From DUPQ01 sp964563155 (GTDB taxonomy: Bacteria; Bacillota; Clostridia; DUPQ01): a DNA stretch of 64,000 nucleotides. A program made the translations under genes and the position numbers. Location: NCBI GenBank assembly GCA_964563155.1, contig CAZLVL010000004.1:85596-149595 (forward strand), read 5' to 3'. Positions 1-9,277 of the stretch are shown here, piece by piece (position 1 is the first letter of the stretch; the number at the start of each line of letters is the position of its first letter). The notes under the pieces are model-generated. The model worked only from the letters and a program-made list of their open reading frames with translations. It did not search any database and was not told the origin of the DNA.

Positions 1-1
1 T

Positions 2-988
2 AATTCAGGAATAACAAATGTGGGAATAATAACCCAGAAAAATTATAAATCTTTAATGGACCATTTAGGAGCAGGAAAGGAATGGGATCTAAATAGAAAA
101 ATTGGTGGACTACTTTTAATTCCACCATTTTCCTACAGTGAAGGATTAACAAGTGAAAAAGGCGAACTGTCAGAACTGGCTGGAGCCTTAGACTTTTTGG
201 AAAAGTCACCCCAGAAGTATGTTCTTTTGTCCAAAAGCCATTTAATAGGTAACTTAAACTTTAATGATGCTTTTGAAGAGCATAAAAACTCAAATGCCCT
301 TATAACTATTCTTTATCAAAAACTTGAGCCAAAAAGTGAAATAAGTGGATTAAAGAACAGATTTTTTATAGATACAGATGAGAGTGAAAGAATTAAAGAA
401 ATAAAGGCCTACTCTTCTACCAATGAGAGTAACAAGATATCCTTGGATATATATATTATAAACAAGGAATACCTTATCTATCTCATAAGAGATGGTCTAG
501 CCTCCCTAGAAAGGGGAATGTTTGCTGAGGTCATATCTAGAAGGTTAAATCATATAAGAGTAAAGGGTTATGAAGCCAAGGATATTGTGGCTAGAATAGA
601 TTCAATTAAAACCTACTATCAAGCTAATATGATGTTATTAGAAAAAGATATTAGGGAAAAACTCTTTTTTAACCCAGGTCTCATTTTTACTAAAGTAAAA
701 GACGAGGCTCCTTCTAAGTATTTAGAGTCAGCAGTAGTTAAAAACTCCTTAATTGCAGATGGTTGCATAATTAATGGATATGTAGAAAACAGTATCATAT
801 TTAGAGGAGTTAGAATAGAAAAAGGAGCAGTAATTAAAAATTCCATAATAATGCAAGATGCAGAGATTAGAGAAAATGGAATTTTGGAACATGTAATACT
901 AGACAAGGAAGTAATAATCAGACATGACATAAGGCTAACCGGCCAAGAGTCATATTTAGTGTTAATTAACAAAGGAGCGATTGTATGA
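2..988 (+). CDS. glgD: GlgD-type ADP-glucose pyrophosphorylase subunit (5' end cut by window)
   Basis: This is the GlgD subunit of glucose-1-phosphate adenylyltransferase, which with GlgC makes ADP-glucose for glycogen synthesis in the cytoplasm. The reading frame is open from base 2 (N-S-G-I-T-N before the GTG at 20), and that stretch matches the conserved family segment that lies well inside the protein. The GTG at 20 is therefore an internal Val and the true start is off the left edge. Visible family features are the SLMDHLGAGKEWDL block near the visible N-terminus and a C-terminal left-handed beta-helix (VENSIIFRGVRIEKGAVI and the turns after it). The stop overlaps the glgA start (ATGA at 985-988), so the two are co-transcribed. 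glgC is likely just upstream, outside the window. GlgD proteins are usually regulatory and weakly active; that is family knowledge and was not tested here. Confidence 0.93.
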   Translation, partial: NSGITNVGIITQKNYKSLMDHLGAGKEWDLNRKIGGLLLIPPFSYSEGLTSEKGELSELAGALDFLEKSPQKYVLLSKSHLIGNLNFNDAFEEHKNSNALITILYQKLEPKSEISGLKNRFFIDTDESERIKEIKAYSSTNESNKISLDIYIINKEYLIYLIRDGLASLERGMFAEVISRRLNHIRVKGYEAKDIVARIDSIKTYYQANMMLLEKDIREKLFFNPGLIFTKVKDEAPSKYLESAVVKNSLIADGCIINGYVENSIIFRGVRIEKGAVIKNSIIMQDAEIRENGILEHVILDKEVIIRHDIRLTGQESYLVLINKGAIV

Positions 989-2433
989 GGAAAATACTAT
1001 ATGTAGCAACAGAAGGAACCCCTTTTGTTAAAGCGGGAGGTCTGGCAGATGTCATAGGGGCCTTACCCTATGCAGTTGCTAAAGAGGGCTTTGAAACAGC
1101 TATTATTTTGCCCTACTACAAGACCATAAGAGATAAGTGGAAATATGAAGTTAAGTATATAACAAGCACAGTGGTATCAGTAGGCTGGAGAAAGCAATAT
1201 GCAGGTATAATGAGCCTAGAGTACAAGGGAATAACAGTCTATTTTATAGACAATGAATTCTATTTTGGAAGTGAAAGAATATATGGATATGGCAATAATG
1301 AGGCAGAAAGAATTGCTTTTTTCAATAGGGCTGTATTAGAGTCATTGAAGGTTTTAAATCTAAACTTTGATATCTTACACCTTAATGATTGGCAAACATC
1401 CATGATAGCTCTTTTATTAAGAGATCAATACGCCTATAAGCCTGAACATAATGGCTTTTATGATTCCATCAAGACAGTCTTTACCATTCATAATTTGAAA
1501 TATCAAGGAATTTTTGATTCATCTGTTTTGCCAGATTTGTTTGGTTTATCAATGGATTATGCTGTAATGGAAAAGATTGAGTTTTATGGTAGGGTAAACT
1601 TTATGAAAGCGGGATTGATTTATGCTGATAAGATTACCACTGTAAGTAATACCTATAAGGATGAGATTTGTAATCCATTCTTTGGAGAAAACCTAGATGG
1701 TGTTCTTAATGTGAGAAAAGATGACCTTTATGGCATAATAAATGGTTTAGATGACCAAGAATATGACCCAAAATCTGATTCAAATATATATGTTAACTTT
1801 GGAACCAGAAGTTTAGCTAAAAAGACAGAAAATAAGGTCATGCTTCAAAGAAATCTAGGCTTGGAGGTTAATGAGGATGCTCCTATGGTGTCCATGATAA
1901 CCCGTTTAGACGCAATAAAGGGTCTAGACCTAATATCCCATGTATTTGACGACTTAATGGCCTTTAACATTCAGTTTGTTATATTGGGAACTGGTGATGA
2001 GAAATATGAAAATTTCTTTAGCGAAATGCAGAGTAAATATCCTGGAAGGGTAGCAGCTCTTATAAAATTCGATGAAGAAACAGCTAGAAAGATATATGCA
2101 GCCTCTGATATATTCCTAATGCCTTCTTTATCTGAGCCTTGTGGAATAAGTCAACTAATTGCTATGAGATATGGAACCATTCCTGTAGTAAGAGCTGTAG
2201 GGGGATTAAGGGATACAGTTATTCAATATGAGCCACAAAAAAATGTGGGAACTGGATATCTATTCCAAAACTATAATGCCCATGAAATGGCCCATACCAT
2301 ATATTTAGCGACCCAAACCTTTAAAGACAAGGAAAACTGGAACAAGATTGTTAGAAGAGCTATGGGCACAAGTTTTTCTTGGGAGAAGGCTGCAAAAAGA
2401 TATATTGAAGTTTATGAAAGGATATTGAACTAA
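985..2433 (+). CDS. glgA: Glycogen synthase, ADP-glucose type (GT5)
   Basis: This enzyme transfers glucose from ADP-glucose to the growing alpha-1,4-glucan chain. At 482 residues it is normal length for bacterial GlgA. The N-terminal KAGGLADVIGALP loop (residues 17-29) is the K-x-G-G-L nucleotide-sugar site. HLNDWQTS sits near residue 133. The C-terminal Rossmann half has the donor-site motif SLSEPCGISQLIAM, in which the first Glu belongs to the E-x7-E catalytic signature, followed by GTIPVVRAVGGLRDTV. The start ATG at 985 overlaps the glgD stop and has an AAAGGAG site at 971-977. The next gene starts directly after its stop codon, so the block is one operon. Confidence 0.97.
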   Translation: MRKILYVATEGTPFVKAGGLADVIGALPYAVAKEGFETAIILPYYKTIRDKWKYEVKYITSTVVSVGWRKQYAGIMSLEYKGITVYFIDNEFYFGSERIYGYGNNEAERIAFFNRAVLESLKVLNLNFDILHLNDWQTSMIALLLRDQYAYKPEHNGFYDSIKTVFTIHNLKYQGIFDSSVLPDLFGLSMDYAVMEKIEFYGRVNFMKAGLIYADKITTVSNTYKDEICNPFFGENLDGVLNVRKDDLYGIINGLDDQEYDPKSDSNIYVNFGTRSLAKKTENKVMLQRNLGLEVNEDAPMVSMITRLDAIKGLDLISHVFDDLMAFNIQFVILGTGDEKYENFFSEMQSKYPGRVAALIKFDEETARKIYAASDIFLMPSLSEPCGISQLIAMRYGTIPVVRAVGGLRDTVIQYEPQKNVGTGYLFQNYNAHEMAHTIYLATQTFKDKENWNKIVRRAMGTSFSWEKAAKRYIEVYERILN

Positions 2434-3306
2434 ATGAAATTTGGAATTTATTACGCTTTCTGGGAAAAACAATGGGGAGCAGATTATTCTTTGTATGCTA
2501 AAAAAGCTGCAAATTTAGGTTTTGATATTTTAGAGATTTCTTGTGCTTCCTTACCTGATATGAGAGATGGAGATATAAGGAGTCTTAAGGCTGCAGCCAA
2601 TAGCTACGGTATTAAATTGACAGCAGGTTATGGACCTAAGGCCAGTGAAAACATTGCATCTGCTGATAAGTCCATAGTGGACAATGCCATAAGGTTCTGG
2701 GACAAGGTTTTTAAGGTTCTATATAAATTGGATATTGACACGGTTGGTGGCGGTCTTTACTACTACTGGCCTGTAGACTTTTCTCTTCCTGTAGACAAAA
2801 AAGGAGACTGGGAAAGGGCTGTAAATGGTGTCAAGATCTTGGCTGATATGGCCATAGATTATGGAATAAATCTTTGTATGGAAGCCTTAAATAGGCATGA
2901 AGGATTTTTAATTAATACAGCAGATGAATGTATTGAATTTGTAAAAGAGACAGAAAGAAAGAATGTTAAAGTTATGTTGGATACCTACCATATGAATATG
3001 GAAGAAGATAGTATTGAAGATGCTATTTTAAATTCCAAGGGCTATTTAGGTCACTTTCATGTGGGAGAAAACAATAGACGCCTTCCTGGTCAAGGAAAAC
3101 TAATTGATTGGGATTTGATTGCAAAATCTCTAAAAGCTATTGATTACAAGGGAGCAGTTGTAATGGAGCCCTTTATTTTAATGGGTGGCAAGGTTGGAAG
3201 CGATATTAAGGTATGGAGAGATTTATCCAACAATGCAAGTGAAGAAATGATGGACCAACAGGCAAAAGAATCTGTCAGGTTTTTAAGAGAGGTTTTTATC
3301 AAATAG
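2434..3306 (+). CDS. D-allulose/D-tagatose 3-epimerase-like sugar isomerase
   Basis: This is a 290-residue (beta/alpha)8-barrel protein of the sugar phosphate isomerase/epimerase superfamily. It closely resembles the D-psicose (allulose) 3-epimerase group, with MKFGIYYAFWE at the N-terminus and a conserved DKKGDWERAV block around 121-130. The expected metal ligands are all in place: Glu150 (CMEALNRHE), Asp183 (VMLDTYHMN), His209 (LGHFHVGEN) and Glu245 (VVMEPF); Arg215 fits the substrate-binding Arg. Such enzymes interconvert ketohexoses at C3 using Mn2+ or Co2+. The ATG follows the glgA stop with no gap, so it is translated from the glycogen operon. That context is unusual, and the natural substrate cannot be told from the sequence. 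Confidence 0.85.
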   Translation: MKFGIYYAFWEKQWGADYSLYAKKAANLGFDILEISCASLPDMRDGDIRSLKAAANSYGIKLTAGYGPKASENIASADKSIVDNAIRFWDKVFKVLYKLDIDTVGGGLYYYWPVDFSLPVDKKGDWERAVNGVKILADMAIDYGINLCMEALNRHEGFLINTADECIEFVKETERKNVKVMLDTYHMNMEEDSIEDAILNSKGYLGHFHVGENNRRLPGQGKLIDWDLIAKSLKAIDYKGAVVMEPFILMGGKVGSDIKVWRDLSNNASEEMMDQQAKESVRFLREVFIK

Positions 3307-3311
3307 AGAGT

Positions 3312-3339
3312 TTGTCTTTTTTTATAAAAAATGTATAAT
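3312..3339 (+). promoter_or_regulatory. Candidate internal promoter before glgP
   Basis: A perfect TATAAT lies at 3334-3339, with TTGTCT (4/6 match to the -35 consensus) 16 nt upstream at 3312-3317. It sits in the 50-nt gap between the epimerase stop and glgP. This would let glycogen breakdown be expressed apart from synthesis. The implied leader is only a few bases before the AGGAG site. Confidence 0.5.
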
Positions 3340-3364
3340 AATGGAAAAATAGGAGTATGTGTAC

Positions 3365-5800
3365 TTGAAAAAATCATACAGTAGTGAAAATTTGGTCGTA
3401 AATAGAATAAAAGATACTTTAAGCAGAAACTTTGGTGTATCCATACAGACTGCTAGCAAGAAGCAATTATATAAAGCATTAGCCATAACAGTAAGAGAAA
3501 AGATAATGGATAAATGGTCTAAAGCCAATGGAAATCCACAAGATAAGCAACTATATTACTTGTCAATTGAGTTTCTAATGGGAAGGGCCTTGTCTAATAA
3601 TATTTTAAATATAGGTCTTGGTGATGAGTATAGACAGGCCTGTGAACAATTAGGTTTGGACTTTGATGAAATAGCCTCGTCAGAACCAGATGCAGGTTTA
3701 GGAAATGGAGGCTTAGGTCGTTTGGCAGCTTGTTTTATTGACTCTTTGGCCACCTTGGATTTACCTGCGCAAGGTTGTGGTATTCGTTATGAATATGGAC
3801 TTTTTAGACAAAAAATTATTGATGGCTCTCAGGTTGAGTATCCTGATACCTGGCTAGAAGATGGTAATGTCTGGGAAGTAGAAAGACCTGAAGAGAAGGT
3901 TGAAGTTCACTTTGGTGGTCATATAACCGAGTCATGGGAAGGAAATAAGCTGAGATTTGTACATAGTGACTATACTACAGTTATTGCTGTACCCTATGAT
4001 ATGCCCATTGTTGGCTATGAAAATGATAGGGTCAATTCTTTAAGACTGTGGAAGGCTCTTTCTCCCACAAGATTGGATATGACCAGCTTTAATAGGGGAG
4101 AATATCTAAAGGCGGTGGAAGAAAAAGAGATGGCAGAGGTTCTTTCTCACATTCTTTATCCAGAAGATCGCCATTATGAAGGAAAATCCCTAAGATTAAA
4201 ACAACAGTATTTCTTTGTATCTGCCACCATTCAAACAATTGTTAGAAGATTTGATAAGCTGAATCTGCCCATAGAAGAATTGCCTAACAAGGCCACTATA
4301 CATATAAATGATACCCATCCAGCCCTAGCTATTCCTGAATTAATGAGAATACTAATGGATGAAAAAGGTTTGGATTGGGATAGTTCTTGGAATATTACAA
4401 AAAGAATGTTCGCTTATACCAACCACACTATAATGGTGGAAGCCTTAGAAAAATGGCCTGAAGATTTAATAAAGCAAATAATGCCTAGAGTTTACAGCAT
4501 AACCAAGGAAATTAATGAAAGATTTTGTAAGATGATCTTTGATGATTTTCCTGAAAAAAGAAATGACATATCCAAAATGGCCATTATTTCATATGGTCAA
4601 ATTGCAATGGCCCCTCTTTGTATTGCTGGGTCATACTCTGTAAATGGTGTTTCCATGCTCCATTCAGCCATTTTGAAAAATGAGACTTTTTCAGACTACA
4701 ACTATATTTTTAAGGACAAGTTTACCAATGTTACCAACGGTGTAACTCATAGAAGATGGCTAATGTTGTCCAATCCTCAATTAACTCAACTTATCTCTTC
4801 TAAAATAGGAGAAGATTGGATAAGAGAACCTATGAAGTTGAAGGAGTTAGAGAAATTTGCCAAGGATAAAAAGTTCTTAAAAGAAATTGAAAAAGTAAAG
4901 TTGAATAATAAAAAGGTCTTAGCTAAATACATTCTAGAAAACAATGGAATTGAAATAGATCCTGAGTCTGTCTTTGATGTCCATGTAAAAAGATTGCATG
5001 AATACAAGAGACAGCTTCTTAATATTTTAAGAATAATCTACAACTATATTAGTATTTTAGATAATCCAGAAAAATACAAGGATGCTCGTCCTTTAACCTA
5101 TATTTTTGGAGCTAAAGCAGCACCAGGATACAACAGGGCAAAGGTAATTATAAAGTTGATAAATGATGTTGCCCATAAGATTAACAATGACCCCAGGGTA
5201 ATGGATAAGTTAAAAGTGGTCTTCTTGGAAAATTATTCTGTTTCTTTAGCCCAAATTATTTTTCCTGCCAGTGATATTTCTCAGCAGATCTCTACTGCTT
5301 CCAAAGAAGCTAGTGGGACTGGCAATATGAAATTTATGTTAAATGGAGCATTGACCTTGGGTACAATGGATGGTGCCAATGTGGAAATCTTTGAAAGTGT
5401 TGGTAAAGATAATATATTCATATTTGGTTATTCTTCTGAAGAGGTTCATGAAATTTATAGGACAGGTAATTATAATCCTCATGAATTTGTAGAAAAAGAC
5501 CCTGTTTTGAAAAGAGCCCTAGATATGCTAATTGATGGCAGCATTAATAGTGAGAGAATCAATCTGTATAGAGAGATATATGATTCACTGGTAGGCTGCT
5601 TAATAAATGAAAAATGCGATACTTACTTACTTATGGGAGATTTTGAATCCTATAAAAATACTCATCAAAAAATGATGGACCTTTATGAAGATAGAGATGC
5701 TTGGAATGAAAAAGCAGTTATAAATATTGCTAATGGTGGCAGATTTTCTTCTGATAATAGTATTGCAAATTACAACAAATATATTTGGAAACTTAAATAA
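3365..5800 (+). CDS. glgP: Glycogen/maltodextrin phosphorylase (GT35)
   Basis: This PLP-dependent enzyme releases glucose-1-phosphate from alpha-1,4-glucans. At about 811 residues it is full length. Family landmarks are PDAGLGNGGLGRLAACF near the N-terminus, THINDTHPALAIPELMR-type sequence in the middle, KVVFLENYSVSLA, and the PLP-site segment EASGTGNMKFMLNGALTLG, whose Lys near residue 656 should bind the cofactor. The family usually has SGTSNMK, so the second Gly is a small change. A GTG at 3359 is in frame but only 3 nt from the AGGAG at 3351-3355. The TTG at 3365 has a 9-nt spacing and is preferred here; the GTG remains possible. The stop overlaps the next start (TAATG), so the GH13 enzyme is translationally coupled. 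Confidence 0.95.
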   Translation: MKKSYSSENLVVNRIKDTLSRNFGVSIQTASKKQLYKALAITVREKIMDKWSKANGNPQDKQLYYLSIEFLMGRALSNNILNIGLGDEYRQACEQLGLDFDEIASSEPDAGLGNGGLGRLAACFIDSLATLDLPAQGCGIRYEYGLFRQKIIDGSQVEYPDTWLEDGNVWEVERPEEKVEVHFGGHITESWEGNKLRFVHSDYTTVIAVPYDMPIVGYENDRVNSLRLWKALSPTRLDMTSFNRGEYLKAVEEKEMAEVLSHILYPEDRHYEGKSLRLKQQYFFVSATIQTIVRRFDKLNLPIEELPNKATIHINDTHPALAIPELMRILMDEKGLDWDSSWNITKRMFAYTNHTIMVEALEKWPEDLIKQIMPRVYSITKEINERFCKMIFDDFPEKRNDISKMAIISYGQIAMAPLCIAGSYSVNGVSMLHSAILKNETFSDYNYIFKDKFTNVTNGVTHRRWLMLSNPQLTQLISSKIGEDWIREPMKLKELEKFAKDKKFLKEIEKVKLNNKKVLAKYILENNGIEIDPESVFDVHVKRLHEYKRQLLNILRIIYNYISILDNPEKYKDARPLTYIFGAKAAPGYNRAKVIIKLINDVAHKINNDPRVMDKLKVVFLENYSVSLAQIIFPASDISQQISTASKEASGTGNMKFMLNGALTLGTMDGANVEIFESVGKDNIFIFGYSSEEVHEIYRTGNYNPHEFVEKDPVLKRALDMLIDGSINSERINLYREIYDSLVGCLINEKCDTYLLMGDFESYKNTHQKMMDLYEDRDAWNEKAVINIANGGRFSSDNSIANYNKYIWKLK

Positions 5801-7539
5801 TGTTAGAAATTTTTTACAATAGTCAGGATTTAAAATACAAATCTCCTTTTGGTGCCCTAAAAAGCTCTAGTTTAGCAAATTTTCGCTTAGATGTGGAATG
5901 TGATGTGGATGTTAAGGCTTTTATGAGCTTTAATAAGCAATTGATAGAAATGAAAAGAGCAAGTCTTGATGGTCATTTTTATACCTTTGAATACACCTAT
6001 AACGTTCCCCAAGAACCAGGCCTTGTTTACTATCATTTTGTAATAGAAACCCCTTATCATAGGGTTTTTTATGGAAACAATTCTGACAGACTCCAAGCCA
6101 TTGGCAAAAAGTATGATATTTCACCCATAGATTACCAGATAACCGTTTATGATGATTTTACTGTGCCTAAATGGGCAAAAGGTAAGATTATGTATCAAAT
6201 CTTTCCAGACCGATTTTACAAAGAAGAAATACTAAAAAGCCCCTTTTGGGATAGATATTTTCATGAGAACTGGGATGATCTTCCCTTTATAGAAGGAGAC
6301 TTTCCCAGTAAAACCATGGAAAATTCAGATTTTTTTGGTGGAAACTTAAGAGGAATTATAAATAAGCTAGACTACATACAAGGTCTAGGTGTGGGCATTA
6401 TTTATCTAAACCCAATTTATAGAGCCTATTCGAATCACAGATATGATTTAGCAGATTATATGAGTATTGATGATAGCTTAGGCACAAAGGATGATTTAAA
6501 GGAGCTTTGTGACAAGGCTAAAAAAAGGGGAATCCATATTATCTTGGATATGGTTTTTTCCCATACAGGAAGCGATAGTATTTATTTCAACAAAAAAAAT
6601 ACCTTTGAAAGCCTAGGAGCATATAAGCATAAAGACTCTCCCTATAGGTCTTGGTATACCTTTTTGCCTCATGGGAAATATGAATCCTGGTGGGGAATAG
6701 ATACTTTACCCAATGTAGATGAGACTAATCCCACTTTTATAAAACATATTCTAGATTCATTAGAGATGTGGATGGATCTAGGTGTAAAAGGCTTTCGCTT
6801 GGATGTTGCTGATGAATTACCAGATGATTTGATAAAGGCAATTAGAAGGAAGATAAAGGATATTGACCCTGAATCAATCTTAATTGGTGAAGTATGGGAA
6901 GATGCCAGCAATAAAGAGAGCTATGGAGTAAAAAGAGAGTATCTTTTTGGTTATGAATTAGATTCAGTAATGAATTATCCCTTTAGAAAAGTCCTCATAG
7001 ACTACAGCCTTGGACATATTGACGGAAAAACCTTTTGTAGGCAAATAATGATAATTAAAGAAAATTATCCTAAAGAAGTCTTTGAGGTTCTAATGAATAT
7101 GCTAGGAACCCATGATGTATCTAGAATACTAACTCTTTTAGGTGGTCAGTGGAAACTAGAAGGCTATCCTCGTAAAAAACAAGGGAAAGTAAAACTAAAC
7201 AAAGAGGAATATGAGAAGGCCTTAAAGAGGCTAGACTTCATTTTGAATCTTCTAGTATTATTGCCTGGAATTGTTAGTATCTATTATGGAGATGAAGCAG
7301 GACTAGAGGGACTTAAAGACCCTTTTAATAGAAAGACCTTTCCTTGGGATAAGATAAATGAAGAGGTAATGGAGATATATAAAAAGGCTTTAGAAAAAAG
7401 ATCAAATAGTGAGCTTTTGAAATATGGAGATTTTTGCATTTTTGAAAAAGATCAGCTAGTTTTTATAGAAAGATATTACATGAATGAAAGCATAACTTAT
7501 TCTTTTGATAATAATAAAATTCAATACAAAGAGATTTAA
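5800..7539 (+). CDS. GH13 alpha-glucanase, neopullulanase/cyclomaltodextrinase type
   Basis: This is a 579-residue cytoplasmic (no signal peptide) alpha-amylase-family hydrolase. Residues 1-115 form a beta-rich N-terminal domain like the CBM34 domain of neopullulanases, followed by KIMYQIFPDRFYKE opening the catalytic barrel. The three catalytic acids are present: Asp335 in GFRLDVADEL (nucleophile), Glu364 in IGEVWED (acid/base) and Asp439 in GTHDVSRI. Enzymes of this group cut alpha-1,4, and often alpha-1,6, bonds in maltodextrins, cyclodextrins or pullulan. Placed directly after glgP (1-nt overlap), it probably trims branched limit dextrins. The exact specificity is not readable from the sequence. 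Confidence 0.9.
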   Translation: MLEIFYNSQDLKYKSPFGALKSSSLANFRLDVECDVDVKAFMSFNKQLIEMKRASLDGHFYTFEYTYNVPQEPGLVYYHFVIETPYHRVFYGNNSDRLQAIGKKYDISPIDYQITVYDDFTVPKWAKGKIMYQIFPDRFYKEEILKSPFWDRYFHENWDDLPFIEGDFPSKTMENSDFFGGNLRGIINKLDYIQGLGVGIIYLNPIYRAYSNHRYDLADYMSIDDSLGTKDDLKELCDKAKKRGIHIILDMVFSHTGSDSIYFNKKNTFESLGAYKHKDSPYRSWYTFLPHGKYESWWGIDTLPNVDETNPTFIKHILDSLEMWMDLGVKGFRLDVADELPDDLIKAIRRKIKDIDPESILIGEVWEDASNKESYGVKREYLFGYELDSVMNYPFRKVLIDYSLGHIDGKTFCRQIMIIKENYPKEVFEVLMNMLGTHDVSRILTLLGGQWKLEGYPRKKQGKVKLNKEEYEKALKRLDFILNLLVLLPGIVSIYYGDEAGLEGLKDPFNRKTFPWDKINEEVMEIYKKALEKRSNSELLKYGDFCIFEKDQLVFIERYYMNESITYSFDNNKIQYKEI

Positions 7540-7591
7540 TAAGCTCTTTTTAACTATTAAGGTTTATCTATACTTTCTTAAGCTTATTTGA

Positions 7592-7620
7592 TTGACTTGA
7601 AATATTAATTGTTATATATT
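7592..7620 (+). promoter_or_regulatory. Promoter of the oadGB operon
   Basis: TTGACT (7592-7597), a 17-nt spacer and TATATT (7615-7620) make a good housekeeping promoter in the 109-nt gap after the GH13 gene. It is followed by a GGAGG ribosome site at 7638-7642 for the ATG at 7649. Confidence 0.7.
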
Positions 7621-7648
7621 TAGCGAGATAGCAAGTTGGAGGTGTGTA

Positions 7649-8008
7649 ATGGCAGAAGCTATTAATCAGGCAGTTACAGGATTTATAGTTGTAGTATTAG
7701 GAATGTTTCTACTAACTGGAATTATCATATTATTTTCCAAAATAATGGCAAATAATAATAAGAAAGATAAGAAAAAAGATGTTCAAGTTGTAGAAGTTGA
7801 AAAAGAAAATAAAGTCTTAGCAGAAATCCAAATCGAAAGTGATGAAGAAGAGATTGTTGCTGCTATATTGGCTTCGGTTTACGCTTATATCGAACAAGAA
7901 GATTTAAAAGATACCTATAAGATATCTGTAAAACCCTTGGTTCGTACAGGTTGGAATAATACTTGGAATCAAGTAGGTTTCAAAAAAGCAAGAGTTGAAA
8001 AGGTTTAG
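7649..8008 (+). CDS. oadG: Na+-translocating decarboxylase gamma subunit
   Basis: This 119-residue OadG-family protein has one membrane helix (about residues 9-30, GFIVVVLGMFLLTGIIILFS), then a charged Lys/Glu-rich linker and a soluble C-terminal domain with DEEEIVAAILASVYAYIEQE, typical of clostridial gamma subunits. Gamma subunits hold the membrane beta subunit and the carboxyltransferase together and may help bind metal. oadB follows after 14 nt. No carboxyltransferase (alpha) or biotin-carrier gene is adjacent, so the substrate acid (oxaloacetate, methylmalonyl-CoA or glutaconyl-CoA) is unknown. Confidence 0.85.
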   Translation: MAEAINQAVTGFIVVVLGMFLLTGIIILFSKIMANNNKKDKKKDVQVVEVEKENKVLAEIQIESDEEEIVAAILASVYAYIEQEDLKDTYKISVKPLVRTGWNNTWNQVGFKKARVEKV

Positions 8009-8022
8009 GGGTAGGTGTATTA

Positions 8023-9189
8023 ATGTTAATTGAAATTTTAAAAGATTTAGTAAATGAATCAGGATTTTCCAATGTAACATGGCAACAAGGCATTTTAATT
8101 GTAGTTTCCTTGGTTTTGCTGTACTTAGGAATAGTTAAGAAGTTTGAACCCTTGCTCTTGGTTCCCATCGCTTTTGGTATGTTAGCAACAAATCTACCTG
8201 GATCCAATGTCTATCATCCTGAATTGTGGTCAAATATGGATAAGGTAGATTATGTAAGAGTTCTACAAGAAGGTGGTCTACTTGACTTACTATATATTGG
8301 GATTAAATCTGGTCTTTTCCCACCATTAATATTTATGGGAATTGGTGCTATGACTGACTTTGGACCTCTTATTGCAAATCCAAAGAGTTTTTTATTGGGA
8401 GCTTCTGCACAACTTGGAATATTTTCTGCATTCTTTTTAGCCGCGATTTTAGGCTTTACAGGTGCTGAAGCTGGAGCAATTGGTATTATTGGAGGAGCTG
8501 ACGGTCCAACTGCGATTTTTACTGCTTCAATATTAGCTCCGCATCTGCTAGGTGCAATAGCGGTTGCAGCTTATTCATACATGGCCTTAGTGCCAGTCAT
8601 ACAACCACCATTTATGAAACTTCTTACTACAAAGGCTGAAAGAAGTATCGTAATGGAACAATTGCGTCCTGTTTCAAAAACAGAAAAAGTAATTTTCCCC
8701 ATTCTAGTTACATTAGTAGTTGCCTTTTTAATTCCTAGTGCAACAGTTCTTGTAGCTTCATTAATGGTAGGTAATCTGCTCAGTGAAAGTGGAGTTACTG
8801 AAAGACTTTCTAAAACCTTACAAAATGAATTTATCAATATTGTTACCATTTGTTTAGGTTTAGCAGTAGGTGCAACTGCTACTGCAGAAAACTTCCTAAA
8901 AACTGAAACTTTGAAAATTTTAGGCCTTGGCGTTTTAGCCTTTATCTTCGGAACAATTGGTGGCGTTTTATTTGCAAAGTTCATGAACCTATTCAGCAAG
9001 AAGAAAATAAATCCTCTTATCGGTTCAGCTGGTGTTTCTGCTGTACCAATGGCTGCTAGAATTTCTCAGAAGGTAGCACAAGAAGAAAATCCTTCTATGT
9101 TCCTGTTGATGCATGCGATGGGCCCTAATGTAGCTGGTGTTATAGGTTCAGCTATTGCTGCTGGAGTATTGATATCATTGTTGGGATAA
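8023..9189 (+). CDS. oadB: Na+-translocating decarboxylase beta subunit
   Basis: This 388-residue polytopic membrane protein decarboxylates carboxybiotin and exports Na+. It carries the highly conserved GIIGGADGPTAIFTASILAP segment (near residue 155) and SYMALVPVIQPPFMKLL, plus the C-terminal GSAGVSAVPMAARISQ and LMHAMGPNVAGVIGSA motifs of the family. The length is normal. The ATG at 8023 is preceded by an AGGTG site. The perfect hairpin at 9278-9302 ends the two-gene operon. In a complete enzyme this subunit works with a carboxyltransferase and a biotin protein, which must be encoded elsewhere. Confidence 0.96.
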   Translation: MLIEILKDLVNESGFSNVTWQQGILIVVSLVLLYLGIVKKFEPLLLVPIAFGMLATNLPGSNVYHPELWSNMDKVDYVRVLQEGGLLDLLYIGIKSGLFPPLIFMGIGAMTDFGPLIANPKSFLLGASAQLGIFSAFFLAAILGFTGAEAGAIGIIGGADGPTAIFTASILAPHLLGAIAVAAYSYMALVPVIQPPFMKLLTTKAERSIVMEQLRPVSKTEKVIFPILVTLVVAFLIPSATVLVASLMVGNLLSESGVTERLSKTLQNEFINIVTICLGLAVGATATAENFLKTETLKILGLGVLAFIFGTIGGVLFAKFMNLFSKKKINPLIGSAGVSAVPMAARISQKVAQEENPSMFLLMHAMGPNVAGVIGSAIAAGVLISLLG

Positions 9190-9277
9190 ACATTATTAAT
9201 TGATTAATTATAAAAAATTAGCGAGATGTTTAGCAAAACATAGAGTGAAAATAAAGAAAATATAAATATTAAAATAT

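Noticed and set aside
20..22. GTG as the start codon of glgD
   Set aside because: The frame is open to the window edge and the upstream residues (N-S-G-I-T-N) match conserved internal GlgD sequence, so it is an internal Val.
8571..8999. 142-aa open frame on the - strand inside oadB
   Set aside because: It lies wholly within the strongly conserved oadB and has no ribosome site or recognisable product; it is a shadow of a membrane-protein gene.
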